Assembly: GCF_003340555.1 (NCBI RefSeq) | Contig: NZ_QPLJ01000008.1 | Location: 62,001 to 126,000, forward strand | From: Jannaschia formosa | GTDB taxonomy: Bacteria > Pseudomonadota > Alphaproteobacteria > Rhodobacterales > Rhodobacteraceae | Direction of reading: 5' to 3' | Length of the DNA stretch: 64,000 nt | Shown here: positions 20,269-33,148 of the stretch, in pieces | Numbering within the stretch: the stretch's first letter is position 1 | Layout of the letters: every line of letters begins with the position of its first letter | Position numbers and translations under genes: made by a program | Notes under the pieces: generated by a model | Told to the model about the DNA's origin: nothing | The model's input: only the letters and a program-made list of their open reading frames with translations | Databases searched by the model: none

Positions 20269-22398
20269 ATGCTACGGGGGCTTATCAGAGGGGCGACGAC
20301 GGCGGCCGGAGTGTCGGCGATCGTGCTGGCCGGCGCGTCGCTGATCGCGCCCACGGCGAGGCAGGGGCCGCAGCCCCTGGTCGGCGCGCCGGGCGCGCGG
20401 CCCGAGCCGCCTGCGATGGCGGAGGTCGAGCGGACCGCCCCCGCCCGGCCCGAGGCCTTGCCGGAACGGGCGCCGCCCGAGGCGCAGGCGGCGGAGCCCG
20501 CGACCGACGAGGCCGTGGAGCTCGCCATCCCGGCGGGGAGCCAGTTCAACCGCCCGCGCGAGGATTTCCAGCCCGTCGCCCCGGATGCGGGAGAGGCCGC
20601 GCGCGGCTTCGCCTCGGCGCCGGTCTCGCGGCCCGCGGCCGAGGGGCCGGTGGCGGCGCCCGCGCCCGACACCTCCAGCGGGGCGGCGCCGGTGCCGGGC
20701 ACCGTGGTCGCGGGGGTCCTCGTGCCCGAGGCGGGCGAGGCGCCGGCGCTGCCCGCCCCGGTCGAGGAGACCGCGCCGCGGACGTTCCGGGAGGTGGTGC
20801 CGATCGGGGAGGCGCCGGAGGACGCCTCCCTCGACACGCGCGTGCCGGACGCGCCGGAGGACGAGGCGGCGCGCGTGGTGTCGGAAACATTGCCGGCCGA
20901 AACCGGGTCCGGCCCGGCCGCGGGGTCGGAGGCTCCGGTCGTGCTCGAGGGCGTGGGGCAGGCCCCGGCGAGCGGCGGGCCTTCGGCCGGGGAGACACCC
21001 GCGCTGCCTGTCGAACGGGTCGAGGCCGCGCCGCGCGGTTTTTCGGAGGAGGCGCCCGCGGGCGGCGCACTGGACGTGCAGGCTGTCATCGACACGGGTT
21101 CGGCCGCGCCGCTGGCGGAGACGGGGTCGGAGGCTCCGGTCGTGCTCGAGGGCGTGGGGCAGGCCCCGGCGGGCGGCGGACCTTCGGCGGGCGAGACACC
21201 CGTGCTGCCTGTCGAACGGGCCGAGGCCGCGCCGCGCAGCCGGTCGGAAGAAGCGCCAGCCGGCGGTGCCCCGGACGTGCTGGCCGCCATCGACACCGGC
21301 CCGGCCGAGCCGCTGGCCGGGCCGCCCGCGGTCGCGGAGCGCGTCGGCGCGACCGAGGCGCCTCTCCCGGCCGACGGGGCGGACCTTGCAGGCGCCGCGA
21401 CGGGGTCCGATCTGCCCGCCGGGGGAACCGCGCCGCGCCTCTCCGCCGCGCCCGGGACGGAGGCGGCGATCCCGGCGGAGGAGCCCCCGGCCGGGGCGCC
21501 CGCCGTGCTGGAACGGATCTCGGTGCCCGCCGCGCTTTCCCCCGGATCGCGTCCCGAGCCGGCCCCCGCCTTCCGGGACGGGCCGGTCGAGCGCGGAGCG
21601 GAAGGGGCGGCCGATGCGCCGGTGCGGGTCGTGCCGCGGCGCATCCTGCTCGACAGCGCGCGTGAGCCCTCGGTGGCGCCCGCGGCCGAGCCGGCCCCCG
21701 CCCCGGGCGGCGGGCGCGCGCTGACGGAGCAGGCGGCGGCCTTCGAGAACCCGGACGGCAAGCCGCTCTTCTCGGTCGTGCTCATCGACGATCCCGAGGG
21801 CGGGGTGTCGCGCAGCGCGCTGCTCGCGCTCGACATGCCGCTGACCTTCGCCGTCGACCCGGCGCGGCCCGACGCGGCCGAGGTCGCGCAGGCCTATCGG
21901 GAGGCCGGGCACGAGGTGCTGATGCTGGCCGAGGGGCTGCCGGTCGCGGGCGCGCCGGGCGAGATCGCGGCCGCGGTGCTGGACGCGCAGGCGGCGCTGC
22001 CGCAGGCGGTGGGGGTGCTCGACCGCCGCTCCGACGGGTTCGTGCGCAACGGGACGGCCCTGTCGGCGCTGGTGCCGCCGATGGCCGAGGCGGGGCTGGG
22101 CCTCGTCGGCTATGGCGGCGGGCTGGGCGACGGGCTGGACCGCGCCGAGCGCGAGGGCGTGCCCTCGGAGGCCGTCTATCGCGTCGTCGACGAGGGCGGG
22201 GAGCGGGCGACGGTGCTGACCCGCTATCTCGACCGCGCCACCTTCGAGGCTGCGGAGACGGGGCAGGTCATCGTGGTCGGGCGGACCCGGCCCGCGATGG
22301 TGACGGCGCTGCTGTCCTGGTCGCTGGGGCGGCGGGCGGACACGGTCGCGCTGGCGCCGGTGAGCGCGGTGCTGCTGGCGTCGGAGAGCGGTTTCTAG
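20269..22398 (+). CDS. divergent polysaccharide deacetylase-family protein with long disordered linker
   Basis: This 709-residue protein starts at an ATG preceded by CAGGGAAGGG. Residues 1-30 form a signal anchor (basic start, then ATTAAGVSAIVLAGASLIA). Residues about 35-490 are rich in Ala, Pro, Glu and Gly and probably disordered. They include a tandem duplication of 67 residues. The C-terminal 220 residues match the YibQ/DUF610 group of divergent polysaccharide deacetylases (LFSVVLIDDPEGGVSRSALL, LTFAVDPARPD, GHEVLMLAEGLP, VGVLDRRSDGFV). The catalytic metal residues of true deacetylases are generally absent in this group. It probably spans the periplasm and acts at the cell wall, by inference. 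It is divergent from trpG and convergent with bpt. Confidence 0.85.
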   Translation: MLRGLIRGATTAAGVSAIVLAGASLIAPTARQGPQPLVGAPGARPEPPAMAEVERTAPARPEALPERAPPEAQAAEPATDEAVELAIPAGSQFNRPREDFQPVAPDAGEAARGFASAPVSRPAAEGPVAAPAPDTSSGAAPVPGTVVAGVLVPEAGEAPALPAPVEETAPRTFREVVPIGEAPEDASLDTRVPDAPEDEAARVVSETLPAETGSGPAAGSEAPVVLEGVGQAPASGGPSAGETPALPVERVEAAPRGFSEEAPAGGALDVQAVIDTGSAAPLAETGSEAPVVLEGVGQAPAGGGPSAGETPVLPVERAEAAPRSRSEEAPAGGAPDVLAAIDTGPAEPLAGPPAVAERVGATEAPLPADGADLAGAATGSDLPAGGTAPRLSAAPGTEAAIPAEEPPAGAPAVLERISVPAALSPGSRPEPAPAFRDGPVERGAEGAADAPVRVVPRRILLDSAREPSVAPAAEPAPAPGGGRALTEQAAAFENPDGKPLFSVVLIDDPEGGVSRSALLALDMPLTFAVDPARPDAAEVAQAYREAGHEVLMLAEGLPVAGAPGEIAAAVLDAQAALPQAVGVLDRRSDGFVRNGTALSALVPPMAEAGLGLVGYGGGLGDGLDRAEREGVPSEAVYRVVDEGGERATVLTRYLDRATFEAAETGQVIVVGRTRPAMVTALLSWSLGRRADTVALAPVSAVLLASESGF
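20921..21322 (+). repeat. 201-bp in-frame tandem duplication
   Basis: Two copies (20921-21121 and 21122-21322) encode matching 67-residue blocks that begin GSEAPVVLEGVGQAPA and end with a T/AG-AAPLAE-like stretch. The copies are nearly identical in DNA at the start and drift toward the end, so the duplication is fairly recent. It lengthens the linker without breaking the frame. Confidence 0.92.
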
Positions 22399-22459
22399 GG
22401 CGCAGGCGCGGCGCTCCGTCAATCTGAACGACAGGCGGAGCGGCCGGGATGCGCCCGCG

Positions 22460-23296
22460 TCAGCCCGCGACGGCGGGCAGGTCGATCTGCGCGACCTGTT
22501 CGGAGATAGGCTCGACCGACAGGGGATGCGTCTCCCGGTCATGGTCCGAAGGGTTGCCGATCGGCTGCCAGCGGCGTTCCTTGTAGATCTCCAGCGCCTT
22601 GAAATGGGCCTTGTAGCCCATCTTCGGCGAGCCCGGGACCCAGTAGCCGAGATAGACATAGGGCAGCCCCGCCTCGCGGGCGATCTCGACATGATCGAGG
22701 ATGATATGGGTGCCGAGACTGTCCTGCGGCACGTCGGGGTCGTAGAAGGAATAGACCATCGACAGCCCGTCATCGAGCACGTCGGTCAGACACACGGCCC
22801 GCAGCTTCGACGCCGCGCGGCCATCGGCGGGGTCCGCCGCATCGTCCCAGTATTCGATGACGCGGGTGCGGATCGGGGTCTCCTCGATCATCGCGGCGAA
22901 CTCGAAGATGTCCATGTCCGCCATGCCGCCATCGGCATGCCGCCGCTCCAGATAGTGGCGGAAGAGCGCGAACTGCGCCTCGGTCGCCCAGGGCGAGTTG
23001 ACCTCGCGCCGGAGCTTCGCGTTGCGGCGCAGCACCTTGCGCTGCGACCGGCTGGGCGCGAAGTCGGCCACGCGGATGCGCGCCGACAGGCAGGCCGCGC
23101 AGTCCGAGCAGGACGGGCGGTAGAGCACGTTCTGAGATCGCCGGAAGCCCTGCTTCGACAGCTTGTCGTTCAGATCCGCCGCGCCGGAGCCCTGCAGCGC
23201 GGTGAACAGCTTGCGCTCCCTCCGGCCGGGGAGGTAGGGGCAGGCCTGTGGCGCCGTCACGTAGAATTGCGGCGTCAGCGGCAGGCTGTGGCGCAT
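22460..23296 (-). CDS. bpt: aspartate/glutamate leucyltransferase (Bpt, N-end rule)
   Basis: Bpt moves leucine from Leu-tRNA to proteins with N-terminal Asp or Glu and marks them for ClpAP degradation. At 278 residues it is full length. The N-terminal domain has the paired cysteines typical of the ATE/Bpt family ([14 protein letters not shown] near residue 19 and [16 protein letters not shown] near residues 60-75). The C-terminal domain carries [20 protein letters not shown] and [19 protein letters not shown]. Bpt and eukaryote-like Ate are hard to tell apart without alignment. The bacterial origin and length favour Bpt. It follows the RDD gene on the same strand after a 157-base gap. Confidence 0.93.
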   Translation of the reverse strand: MRHSLPLTPQFYVTAPQACPYLPGRRERKLFTALQGSGAADLNDKLSKQGFRRSQNVLYRPSCSDCAACLSARIRVADFAPSRSQRKVLRRNAKLRREVNSPWATEAQFALFRHYLERRHADGGMADMDIFEFAAMIEETPIRTRVIEYWDDAADPADGRAASKLRAVCLTDVLDDGLSMVYSFYDPDVPQDSLGTHIILDHVEIAREAGLPYVYLGYWVPGSPKMGYKAHFKALEIYKERRWQPIGNPSDHDRETHPLSVEPISEQVAQIDLPAVAG

Positions 23297-23407
23297 GGCG
23301 GGGGTCCTCGGTGTTTTCGGGAGCCTAGCCGGAGGCCGCCGCAGGTCAATCGGTTTTGCGGCGAGGATGCGGCGGGTTCCGCCGGTTCCGCCGCCCGATC
23401 CTGCAAG

Positions 23408-23429
23408 ATCCGGCCCGAAAGGGCCGGAT
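23408..23429. terminator. 9-bp hairpin with GAAA loop between RDD and bpt genes
   Basis: ATCCGGCCC, GAAA, GGGCCGGAT form a perfect stem closed by a stable tetraloop. No T tract follows on either strand, so it may be an RNA-processing or partial termination signal, not a full terminator. The rest of the 23297-23453 gap shows nothing clear. Confidence 0.5.
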
Positions 23430-23453
23430 TGTCCGTCGGTTGCGGATGGGGGC

Positions 23454-23909
23454 TCAGGACGGGCGGTTGATTGCCGCCGTGCCCATCACGAGGTCGGTCA
23501 GCCCCTGGCGCCGGTCTGTCACCAGCATCGCCGCGACCGAGCCCAGCGCCGGCAGCAGGAAGGAGATCGACGCGTAGTAGCCGATCACGTGCAGCAGCGC
23601 CGTCGGCCCGTCGAAGCGGCGGCCGTGATGGTCGCGCAGTTCCACGCCCATCAGGCGCATGCCCCAGGTCGCCGAGCGGTTCGCCAGCGTCGTCACCCGG
23701 TAGAGCGCACCGACCGCCAGCGAGGCGATGGGCCAGAGGAACCAGGCGAGCGACAGCGTCACGATGCCCAGCAGGAAGGTGGCGAAGGTGATGAGCAGGA
23801 CGTCGACCACCCAGGCCAGGCCGCGCTTGACGACGATGCCGTCGTAGAATTCCGGCTGGTGATGGGGGTCGGGCAGGCCTGTGGCGCTGCGGGCGTCAAG
23901 AAAGGTCAT
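23454..23909 (-). CDS. RDD-family membrane protein
   Basis: This 151-residue protein has three hydrophobic helices (about residues 38-58, 60-80 and 118-140) and the RDD-family signature around VDVLLITF and [11 protein letters not shown] proteins are small inner-membrane proteins. A few have been linked to sodium/proton exchange, but most have no known role. It lies 58 bp downstream of DUF2852 and upstream of bpt on the same strand. A stable hairpin sits in the gap to DUF2852. Confidence 0.85.
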   Translation of the reverse strand: MTFLDARSATGLPDPHHQPEFYDGIVVKRGLAWVVDVLLITFATFLLGIVTLSLAWFLWPIASLAVGALYRVTTLANRSATWGMRLMGVELRDHHGRRFDGPTALLHVIGYYASISFLLPALGSVAAMLVTDRRQGLTDLVMGTAAINRPS

Positions 23910-23938
23910 GGCTCCCTCGGGGTGAATGCGGGTGGCGG

Positions 23939-23960
23939 GCCGGCCCCCGAAGGGGCCGGC
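23939..23960. terminator. 9-bp hairpin between DUF2852 and RDD genes
   Basis: GCCGGCCCC, a CGAA loop, and GGGGCCGGC form a perfect stem. Like the next gap in this gene string it has no T tract, so it may tune expression between DUF2852 and RDD by attenuation or RNA stability. Confidence 0.45.
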
Positions 23961-23967
23961 GGCGGGC

Positions 23968-24399
23968 TCAGGCGTCGACGGTCGTGTCGTCGGAGCCGGA
24001 GCGCCGGGCGCGGTCGTTCATGAACTGGTCGAACTCGGCCTTGTCCTTGGCCTCGCGCAGGCGCTGCAGATAGGCCTCGAAGGCTTCCTGCTCTTCTTCC
24101 AGGCGGCGCAGCGTGTCCGCCTTGTAGCTGTCGAAGGCGGCGTTGCCCGAGGAGCGCATGCGGGTCATCGTGCCGCGGGCGCGGCGCGAGCCGCAGGTCA
24201 TCGAGGTTCCGGTGCGGTTGAACATGCGCTTGCTCCAGATCATGTAGGCGAGAAGGGCGAGGCCTGCGGGCCAGAAGAAGATGAAGCCCAGGACCATCAG
24301 GGCAATCCAGGCGCCCTTGCCGCGCTCGTCGAGCCAGGCTTCGGTGCGGGTGAACCAATTGCCGCGCGGCATCTCGGCATAGGCGGGGGAATGGGTCAT
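23968..24399 (-). CDS. DUF2852 membrane protein
   Basis: This 143-residue protein starts at the ATG at 24399 (MTHSPAYAEMPRGNWFTRTE). A GGAG ribosome site precedes it on the minus strand. One long hydrophobic segment (WIALMVLGFIFFWPAGLALL, then AYMIW) forms one or two membrane helices near residues 30-55. The C-terminal half is a charged coiled coil (LRRLEEEQEAFEAYLQRLRE, then AKDKAEF). This matches DUF2852, an alphaproteobacterial family of unknown function. A perfect 19-bp inverted repeat lies 22 bp before the start and may control it. RDD and bpt follow on the same strand. Confidence 0.8.
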   Translation of the reverse strand: MTHSPAYAEMPRGNWFTRTEAWLDERGKGAWIALMVLGFIFFWPAGLALLAYMIWSKRMFNRTGTSMTCGSRRARGTMTRMRSSGNAAFDSYKADTLRRLEEEQEAFEAYLQRLREAKDKAEFDQFMNDRARRSGSDDTTVDA

Positions 24400-24421
24400 C
24401 GGCAATCTCCGTTCGGGTTGG

Positions 24422-24440
24422 ATGTGAATTCCTTTCACAT
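24422..24440. promoter_or_regulatory. perfect inverted repeat before DUF2852, probable operator
   Basis: ATGTGAA, TTCCT, TTCACAT: a perfect 7-bp dyad with a 5-base spacer, 22 bp upstream of the DUF2852 start. It resembles TGTGA-N-TCACA operators, but the spacing (7 rather than 6 bases between the pentamers) differs from the CRP/FNR norm. The rest of the 232-base gap to the Mfd-like gene has an AT-rich patch (24483-24508) and no visible gene. Confidence 0.5.
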
Positions 24441-24631
24441 GAGGGAAGATGGGAAGGCTCCGGGGAGGGACAAGGGGGGCGGGGCGAAAAAAGTTAAGCG
24501 GGTTTACATCCCGGGGCGATGGTCGCTCCGGCGCCCGACCGGAAGCTCCCACGATCGGGGGCGTCTCCGGCCCGGAATGGCTGCGAGGAAGGCGGCCGGA
24601 GGTTCCGGAGCGGGATCGGCTCCCCGGTCGT

Positions 24632-26227
24632 CTATGCGTCCTCCGCCTCCGTCGAAAGATGCTCCCGCAAAATGTGCCTGTAGAGGCCGATGCCGAGGCG
24701 CGAGACCTGGCCCGACTGTTCGTCGCCGTCGAGCGCTCCGAAGCCGCGCAGGTCGCGATCCGCGCGCGAGATGCGGAAGCCGCCGCCCAGACCTGAGATC
24801 CCGGTGAAGGTCTTCAACCGCGCGACCGCCCCGCTTTCCTCGTCGTGAAGGTCCAGCCCAGTCAGCAGCAGCATCTTCGCCTGCAGGTCGCTCCGCCCGA
24901 TCCGTCCGCGCAGCTGGTGGAGCTGCGACAGGCCGAAAAGCTCCGCGTCGTAGACGACCATCGTGTTGGCGCGCGGGTTGTCGAGCCCGTTCTCGACGAT
25001 GGCCGTCGACAGCAGCACGTCGACGCGGCCCTCGGCGAAGGCGAGCGTCTGCGTCTCCAGCTCCGCCTCGGAGAGTTGGCCATGGGCGACGGCATGGCTG
25101 ATCCCGTCCAGGGCGTCGAGCCGGGCGTCGATCCGCTCCAGCCCCTCGATCCGGGGCGCGACGACATAGACCTGCCCGCCGCGCGCGACCTCTTCGGTCA
25201 CGGCCTCGCGCAGCAGATCGTCGGAGGGCGCGGCGATTCGCGTCTCGACCGGGCGGCGCGCCTTCGGCGGCTCGGCCAGGACCGAGACGTCGAGCAGCCC
25301 GACCTCCGCCGCGGCGAGCGACCGGGGGATCGGCGTCGCCGTCATGCCGAGAAGGTGGCAGCCAGGCGCGAGCGCCGAGAGCGCCGCCTTCTGCTCGCGC
25401 CCGAACTTCTGCTCCTCGTCGACGATCACCAGCGCGAGGTTGTCGAAGGCGATCTCCTCGGAGAGCAGCGCCGAGGTGCCGACGACCATCCGCGCCTCGC
25501 CCGAGGCGATGCGGGCGCGGGCCTCGGCGCTCTCGGACGCGGAGGAGAGGCGCGACAGCTCCACCACCTCCGCGCCGATCTCCTTGAGGCGGCTGCGCAT
25601 CCCGTCGAAATGCTGACGTGCCAGAACCGTCGTCGGCGCGGCCATCGCGACCTGGTGGCCGGCGAGGATGCAGGCCGCCGCGGCGCGCACCGCGATCTCG
25701 GTCTTGCCGAAGCCGACATCGCCGATCACCAGCCGGTTCATCGGCACGTCCCGGGCGAGGTCCGCCAGCGTGGCGGCGATGGCGCGGGCCTGGTCCTCCG
25801 TCTCCTCGTGGGGGAAGGTCTCGGCAAAGCGCGTCATCGCGGCCTCGTCCGGGCGGAGGGGCCGGGCGTCATGGGCGTGCCGCGCGCGATGTTCCTCGAG
25901 CAGGTGGCCCGCATGGTCCCGCAGCTCGGCGATCATCTCGTCGCGCCGCGCGATCCAGTCACCCGCATCCAGCCGGTCGAGCGTCACGTCGCCTGCGGGC
26001 GCGCCATAGGGCCAGAAGTCCCGGCCCTCGATCGCGGGCAGCATCAGCTTGCCGCCGTTGCGGTAGACGAAGACGGCGAGGCGCTGGGTGACGCCCTCGA
26101 CCTCCAGCTCGGTCTCGCCGTCGTAGCTGGCGAGCCCGTGCTCGAAATGGACGACGGCGTCACCCGGCTGGACGGGGCCGGCGCCGAAGAGAAGGTCGCG
26201 GTCGCGGTCGCTGAGGGTCTGGGTCAT
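24632..26227 (-). CDS. short Mfd-like translocase: CarD/RID domain plus helicase, no UvrA/UvrB modules
   Basis: The protein has 531 residues from the ATG at 26227 (a GTG 24 bases upstream is less likely; CAGGGA precedes the ATG). Residues 18-80 match the CarD/TRCF RNA-polymerase-interaction domain (PGDAVVHFEHGLASYDG). A superfamily 2 motor follows: Walker A GDVGFGKTE (169-177), VIVDEEQKFG (DEEQ 270-273), GMTATPIPRS (TAT 296-298), and QLRGRIGRSD. The translocation/TRG motif comes next (DRDLRGFGALDGDEQSG). Full Mfd has about 1150 residues. Here the N-terminal UvrB-homology modules and the C-terminal UvrA-masking domain are absent, and the gene has intact ends. It may push stalled RNA polymerase off DNA without recruiting excision repair (inference). 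It lies 66 bp downstream of mnmA. Confidence 0.88.
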   Translation of the reverse strand: MTQTLSDRDRDLLFGAGPVQPGDAVVHFEHGLASYDGETELEVEGVTQRLAVFVYRNGGKLMLPAIEGRDFWPYGAPAGDVTLDRLDAGDWIARRDEMIAELRDHAGHLLEEHRARHAHDARPLRPDEAAMTRFAETFPHEETEDQARAIAATLADLARDVPMNRLVIGDVGFGKTEIAVRAAAACILAGHQVAMAAPTTVLARQHFDGMRSRLKEIGAEVVELSRLSSASESAEARARIASGEARMVVGTSALLSEEIAFDNLALVIVDEEQKFGREQKAALSALAPGCHLLGMTATPIPRSLAAAEVGLLDVSVLAEPPKARRPVETRIAAPSDDLLREAVTEEVARGGQVYVVAPRIEGLERIDARLDALDGISHAVAHGQLSEAELETQTLAFAEGRVDVLLSTAIVENGLDNPRANTMVVYDAELFGLSQLHQLRGRIGRSDLQAKMLLLTGLDLHDEESGAVARLKTFTGISGLGGGFRISRADRDLRGFGALDGDEQSGQVSRLGIGLYRHILREHLSTEAEDA

Positions 26228-26293
26228 CGGGCGCGGTCCCTGAGGCTGCACCGGGGAACGCGCCGGACGGAAAATCGTTGCGTGGACGCAGCG

Positions 26294-27430
26294 TCAGTAG
26301 CCGCGCCAGATCCAGCCGCCGCCGAAGACGCGGGTGCCGTCCATGTCGTAGAAGACGCAGGCCTGGCCCGGAGAGACGCCTTCCTCGGGCGTCAGCAACT
26401 CGACCTCCGCCGTCCCGTCGGCCTTGGGCCGCAGGATCGCCTCGCGGGGCGGGCGGGTGGAGCGGACCTTGACGCCAATGTGCCATTCCGGGCGCGAGTC
26501 GAGCGGTTCATCGCCCAGCCAGTTGATCTCCCGCAGGGGGACCAGCCGTGTGGCGAGATGCGATTTCGGGCCGACGACGACCTGCCGTGCCTCGGGATCC
26601 AGCTTCACGACATAGAGCGGCTCGGTCAGCCCACCGATGCCGAGGCCCTTCCGCTGGCCGATCGTGTAGCGGATCACGCCATCATGGCGGCCGAGCTCAC
26701 GCCCCTCGACGTCGACGATGGCGCCCGGCTCGCCCGCGCCGGGGCGCAGCTTCTCGATCACGGCGGCATAGTCGCCGTTCGGCACGAAGCAGATGTCCTG
26801 GCTGTCGGGCTTGTCGGCCACCGGCAGCCCGTAGCGCTGCGCCAGCGCCCGGGTCGCGGCCTTGTCGGGCAGGTGGCCCAGCGGAAAGCGCAGGTAGTCG
26901 AGCTGCTCCGCCGTGGTCGAGAACAGGAAATAGGACTGGTCGCGCACCGGGTCGGCGGCGCGATGCAACTCGGGGCCGTGCGAGCCGAGCTGGCGCTGGA
27001 TGTAATGGCCGGTCGCCATGCAGTCGGCGTCGAGATCCTTCGCCGTCTCGAGCAGGTCGCGGAACTTCACCCGCTCATTGCAGCGGATGCAGGGCACGGG
27101 AGTCGCGCCGCCCAGATAGCTGTCGGCAAACTCGTCGATGACGGCGTCGCGGAAGGTGTTCTCGTAGTCGAGCACGTAATGCGGAAAGCCCATCGTCTCG
27201 GCCACGCGGCGCGCGTCGTGGATGTCGCGGCCCGCGCAGCAGGCGCCCTTTTTCGCAAGCGCCGCGCCGTGGTCGTAGAGCTGCAGCGTCACGCCGACGA
27301 CGTCATAGCCTTCCTCGGCAAGCTGTGCGGCCACGACCGAACTATCGACGCCGCCCGACATGGCGACCACGACCCGCGTATCGGCGGGCGCCTTGGGCAG
27401 GCCAAGGGAATTGAGCGAGCTGTCGAGCAT
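26294..27430 (-). CDS. mnmA: tRNA-specific 2-thiouridylase
   Basis: MnmA thiolates U34 of Lys, Glu and Gln tRNAs using ATP and sulfur relayed from a cysteine desulfurase. At 378 residues it is full length. The PP-loop is [18 protein letters not shown] (residues 20-37). The two catalytic cysteines fall in the [10 protein letters not shown] region and in [13 protein letters not shown]. The C-terminal beta-barrel ends with [18 protein letters not shown]. It is divergent from sciP (126 bp between starts) and is followed by the Mfd-like gene. Sulfur could come from the NifS/SufS proteins encoded 20 kb away. Confidence 0.96.
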   Translation of the reverse strand: MLDSSLNSLGLPKAPADTRVVVAMSGGVDSSVVAAQLAEEGYDVVGVTLQLYDHGAALAKKGACCAGRDIHDARRVAETMGFPHYVLDYENTFRDAVIDEFADSYLGGATPVPCIRCNERVKFRDLLETAKDLDADCMATGHYIQRQLGSHGPELHRAADPVRDQSYFLFSTTAEQLDYLRFPLGHLPDKAATRALAQRYGLPVADKPDSQDICFVPNGDYAAVIEKLRPGAGEPGAIVDVEGRELGRHDGVIRYTIGQRKGLGIGGLTEPLYVVKLDPEARQVVVGPKSHLATRLVPLREINWLGDEPLDSRPEWHIGVKVRSTRPPREAILRPKADGTAEVELLTPEEGVSPGQACVFYDMDGTRVFGGGWIWRGY

Positions 27431-27556
27431 GGGGCGGGCCTTTCGCGTGCGCGTCCCGATATAGGAAAAGTCGAACTATTCTCAAGCACCCGCTTCACCC
27501 CCGCTTAACGCCCGCGCGGGACATAGGACCGCAGGCGCAACAAGGAGGTGAAGGTC

Positions 27557-27835
27557 ATGTATCTCAGGAAGGGGCCGGGTCCGCGCGTCGTCACCCTGCC
27601 CGACGGGACCCAGATGTCGCGGGCCGACCTGCCGCCCGCGGGCACGACCCGATGGGTCGCGCGCCGCAAGGCGCTGGTCGTGATGGGGATCGAATCGGGG
27701 CTCATGACCCTTGAAGAGGCGATGGAGCGCTATGAACTCTCGGAAGAGGAATACGCCGCCTGGGCCGCGGCGGTGTCCCGTCACGGGACGGAAGGCCTGA
27801 AAACCACGCTGCTGCAGCAGTTCCGCCAGGGCTGA
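27557..27835 (+). CDS. sciP: CtrA inhibitor SciP (DUF1153)
   Basis: The ATG at 27557 is fixed by the ribosome site AAGGAGGTG (27542-27550, 6-base spacer) and gives 92 residues. A GTG nine bases upstream lies inside that site. The protein (MYLRKGPGPRVVTLPDGTQM) is the conserved DUF1153 helix-turn-helix protein, known in Caulobacter as SciP. SciP binds CtrA and DNA and blocks CtrA from activating promoters. The helical core is WVARRKALVVMGIESGLMTL. Its position 93 bp upstream of ctrA on the same strand is the usual Rhodobacterales arrangement and supports the assignment. Confidence 0.93.
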   Translation: MYLRKGPGPRVVTLPDGTQMSRADLPPAGTTRWVARRKALVVMGIESGLMTLEEAMERYELSEEEYAAWAAAVSRHGTEGLKTTLLQQFRQG

Positions 27836-27863
27836 GGTTGCGGATTTCGGCCAGAGGTTCATG

Positions 27864-27878
27864 GTAACCTAAAGTTAA
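27864..27878 (+). promoter_or_regulatory. candidate CtrA box in the ctrA promoter
   Basis: GTAA, CCTAAAG, TTAAC: one mismatch from TTAA-N7-TTAAC, ending 51 bp before the ctrA start, in the sciP-ctrA gap. CtrA autoregulation is established in Caulobacter. This is the likely site here. Confidence 0.6.
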
Positions 27879-27928
27879 CGTTTTGGCGTCAAGGTTGACG
27901 AAGTCCCACGCCGCGCCTGGAGCAAGCC

Positions 27929-28642
27929 ATGCGAATTCTGCTCGTCGAAGACGATCCCACGACCTCGAAGAGCATCGAACTGATGCTCGGATCTGCCAAT
28001 CTGAACGTTTACTCCACCGACATGGGGGAGGAGGGGATCGATCTCGCGCGGTTGTATGACTACGACCTGATCCTGCTGGACCTGAACCTGCCGGACATGA
28101 ACGGGCACGAGGTCCTCAAGCAGCTTCGGCTCAGCCGGATCGAGACCCCGATCCTGATCCTGTCGGGCTCGGACGACACCGAGAACAAGATCAAGGGCTT
28201 CGGCTTCGGCGCGGACGACTACATGACCAAGCCCTTCCACCGGGACGAGCTGGTCGCGCGCATCCACGCCATCGTCCGGCGGTCGAAGGGACATTCGCAA
28301 TCGGTGATCCGCACCGGCCAGGTCGAGGTCAATCTGGACGCGAAGTCGGTCGAGGTCGACGGGCGGGCCGTCCATCTGACCGGCAAGGAATACCAGATGC
28401 TGGAGCTGCTGTCGCTGCGCAAGGGGACGACGCTCACCAAGGAGATGTTCCTCAACCACCTTTACGGCGGCATGGACGAGCCGGAGCTGAAGATCATCGA
28501 CGTCTTCATCTGCAAGCTGCGCAAGAAGCTTTCCGAGGCGACCGGCGGCGAGACGCATATCGAGACGGTCTGGGGCCGCGGCTACGTGCTGCGCGACCCG
28601 CAGGTCACCACCGGCGGAAACCGGGGACTGATGTCCGCCTGA
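27929..28642 (+). CDS. ctrA: cell-cycle response regulator CtrA
   Basis: This master regulator is phosphorylated through CckA and ChpT. In Rhodobacterales it controls motility, gene transfer agents and competence. At 237 residues it starts [20 protein letters not shown]. The receiver domain (1-120) has the acidic pair Asp8-Asp9, phospho-acceptor Asp51 ([13 protein letters not shown]), and Lys in [11 protein letters not shown]. The OmpR/PhoB winged helix (130-225) contains [20 protein letters not shown] and the DNA-recognition region [13 protein letters not shown]. The C-terminal tail is short and lacks the Ala-Ala end that drives ClpXP decay of Caulobacter CtrA (here it ends MSA). sciP lies upstream and ligA downstream. 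Confidence 0.97.
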   Translation: MRILLVEDDPTTSKSIELMLGSANLNVYSTDMGEEGIDLARLYDYDLILLDLNLPDMNGHEVLKQLRLSRIETPILILSGSDDTENKIKGFGFGADDYMTKPFHRDELVARIHAIVRRSKGHSQSVIRTGQVEVNLDAKSVEVDGRAVHLTGKEYQMLELLSLRKGTTLTKEMFLNHLYGGMDEPELKIIDVFICKLRKKLSEATGGETHIETVWGRGYVLRDPQVTTGGNRGLMSA

Positions 28643-33039
<4,397 letters not shown>

Positions 33040-33069
33040 ACGGCGCCCGACCCGGAATATTCCCGATCC

Positions 33070-33084
33070 GTTCTTACAAAGTTC
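33070..33084 (+). promoter_or_regulatory. LexA (SOS) box before a 41-codon gene
   Basis: GTTC, TTACAAA, GTTC: an exact GTTC-N7-GTTC box in an unusually AT-rich stretch. It lies 31 bp past the recG stop and 65 bp before the small ORF start. A dyad GTTCC-N6-GGAAC (33095-33110) lies just downstream. TTTACA at 33085 could be a -35 element. Confidence 0.8.
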
Positions 33085-33148
33085 TTTACAGATCGTTCCT
33101 GGTCTGGAACAAAAGAGAAACAGGAGCAGCAAGCGAAGAGGACCGAAC

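Noticed and set aside
33095-33110. GTTCC-N6-GGAAC as a second LexA box
   Set aside because: It is an inverted repeat with the wrong spacing. The alphaproteobacterial box is a direct GTTC-N7-GTTC repeat, which is already present at 33070.
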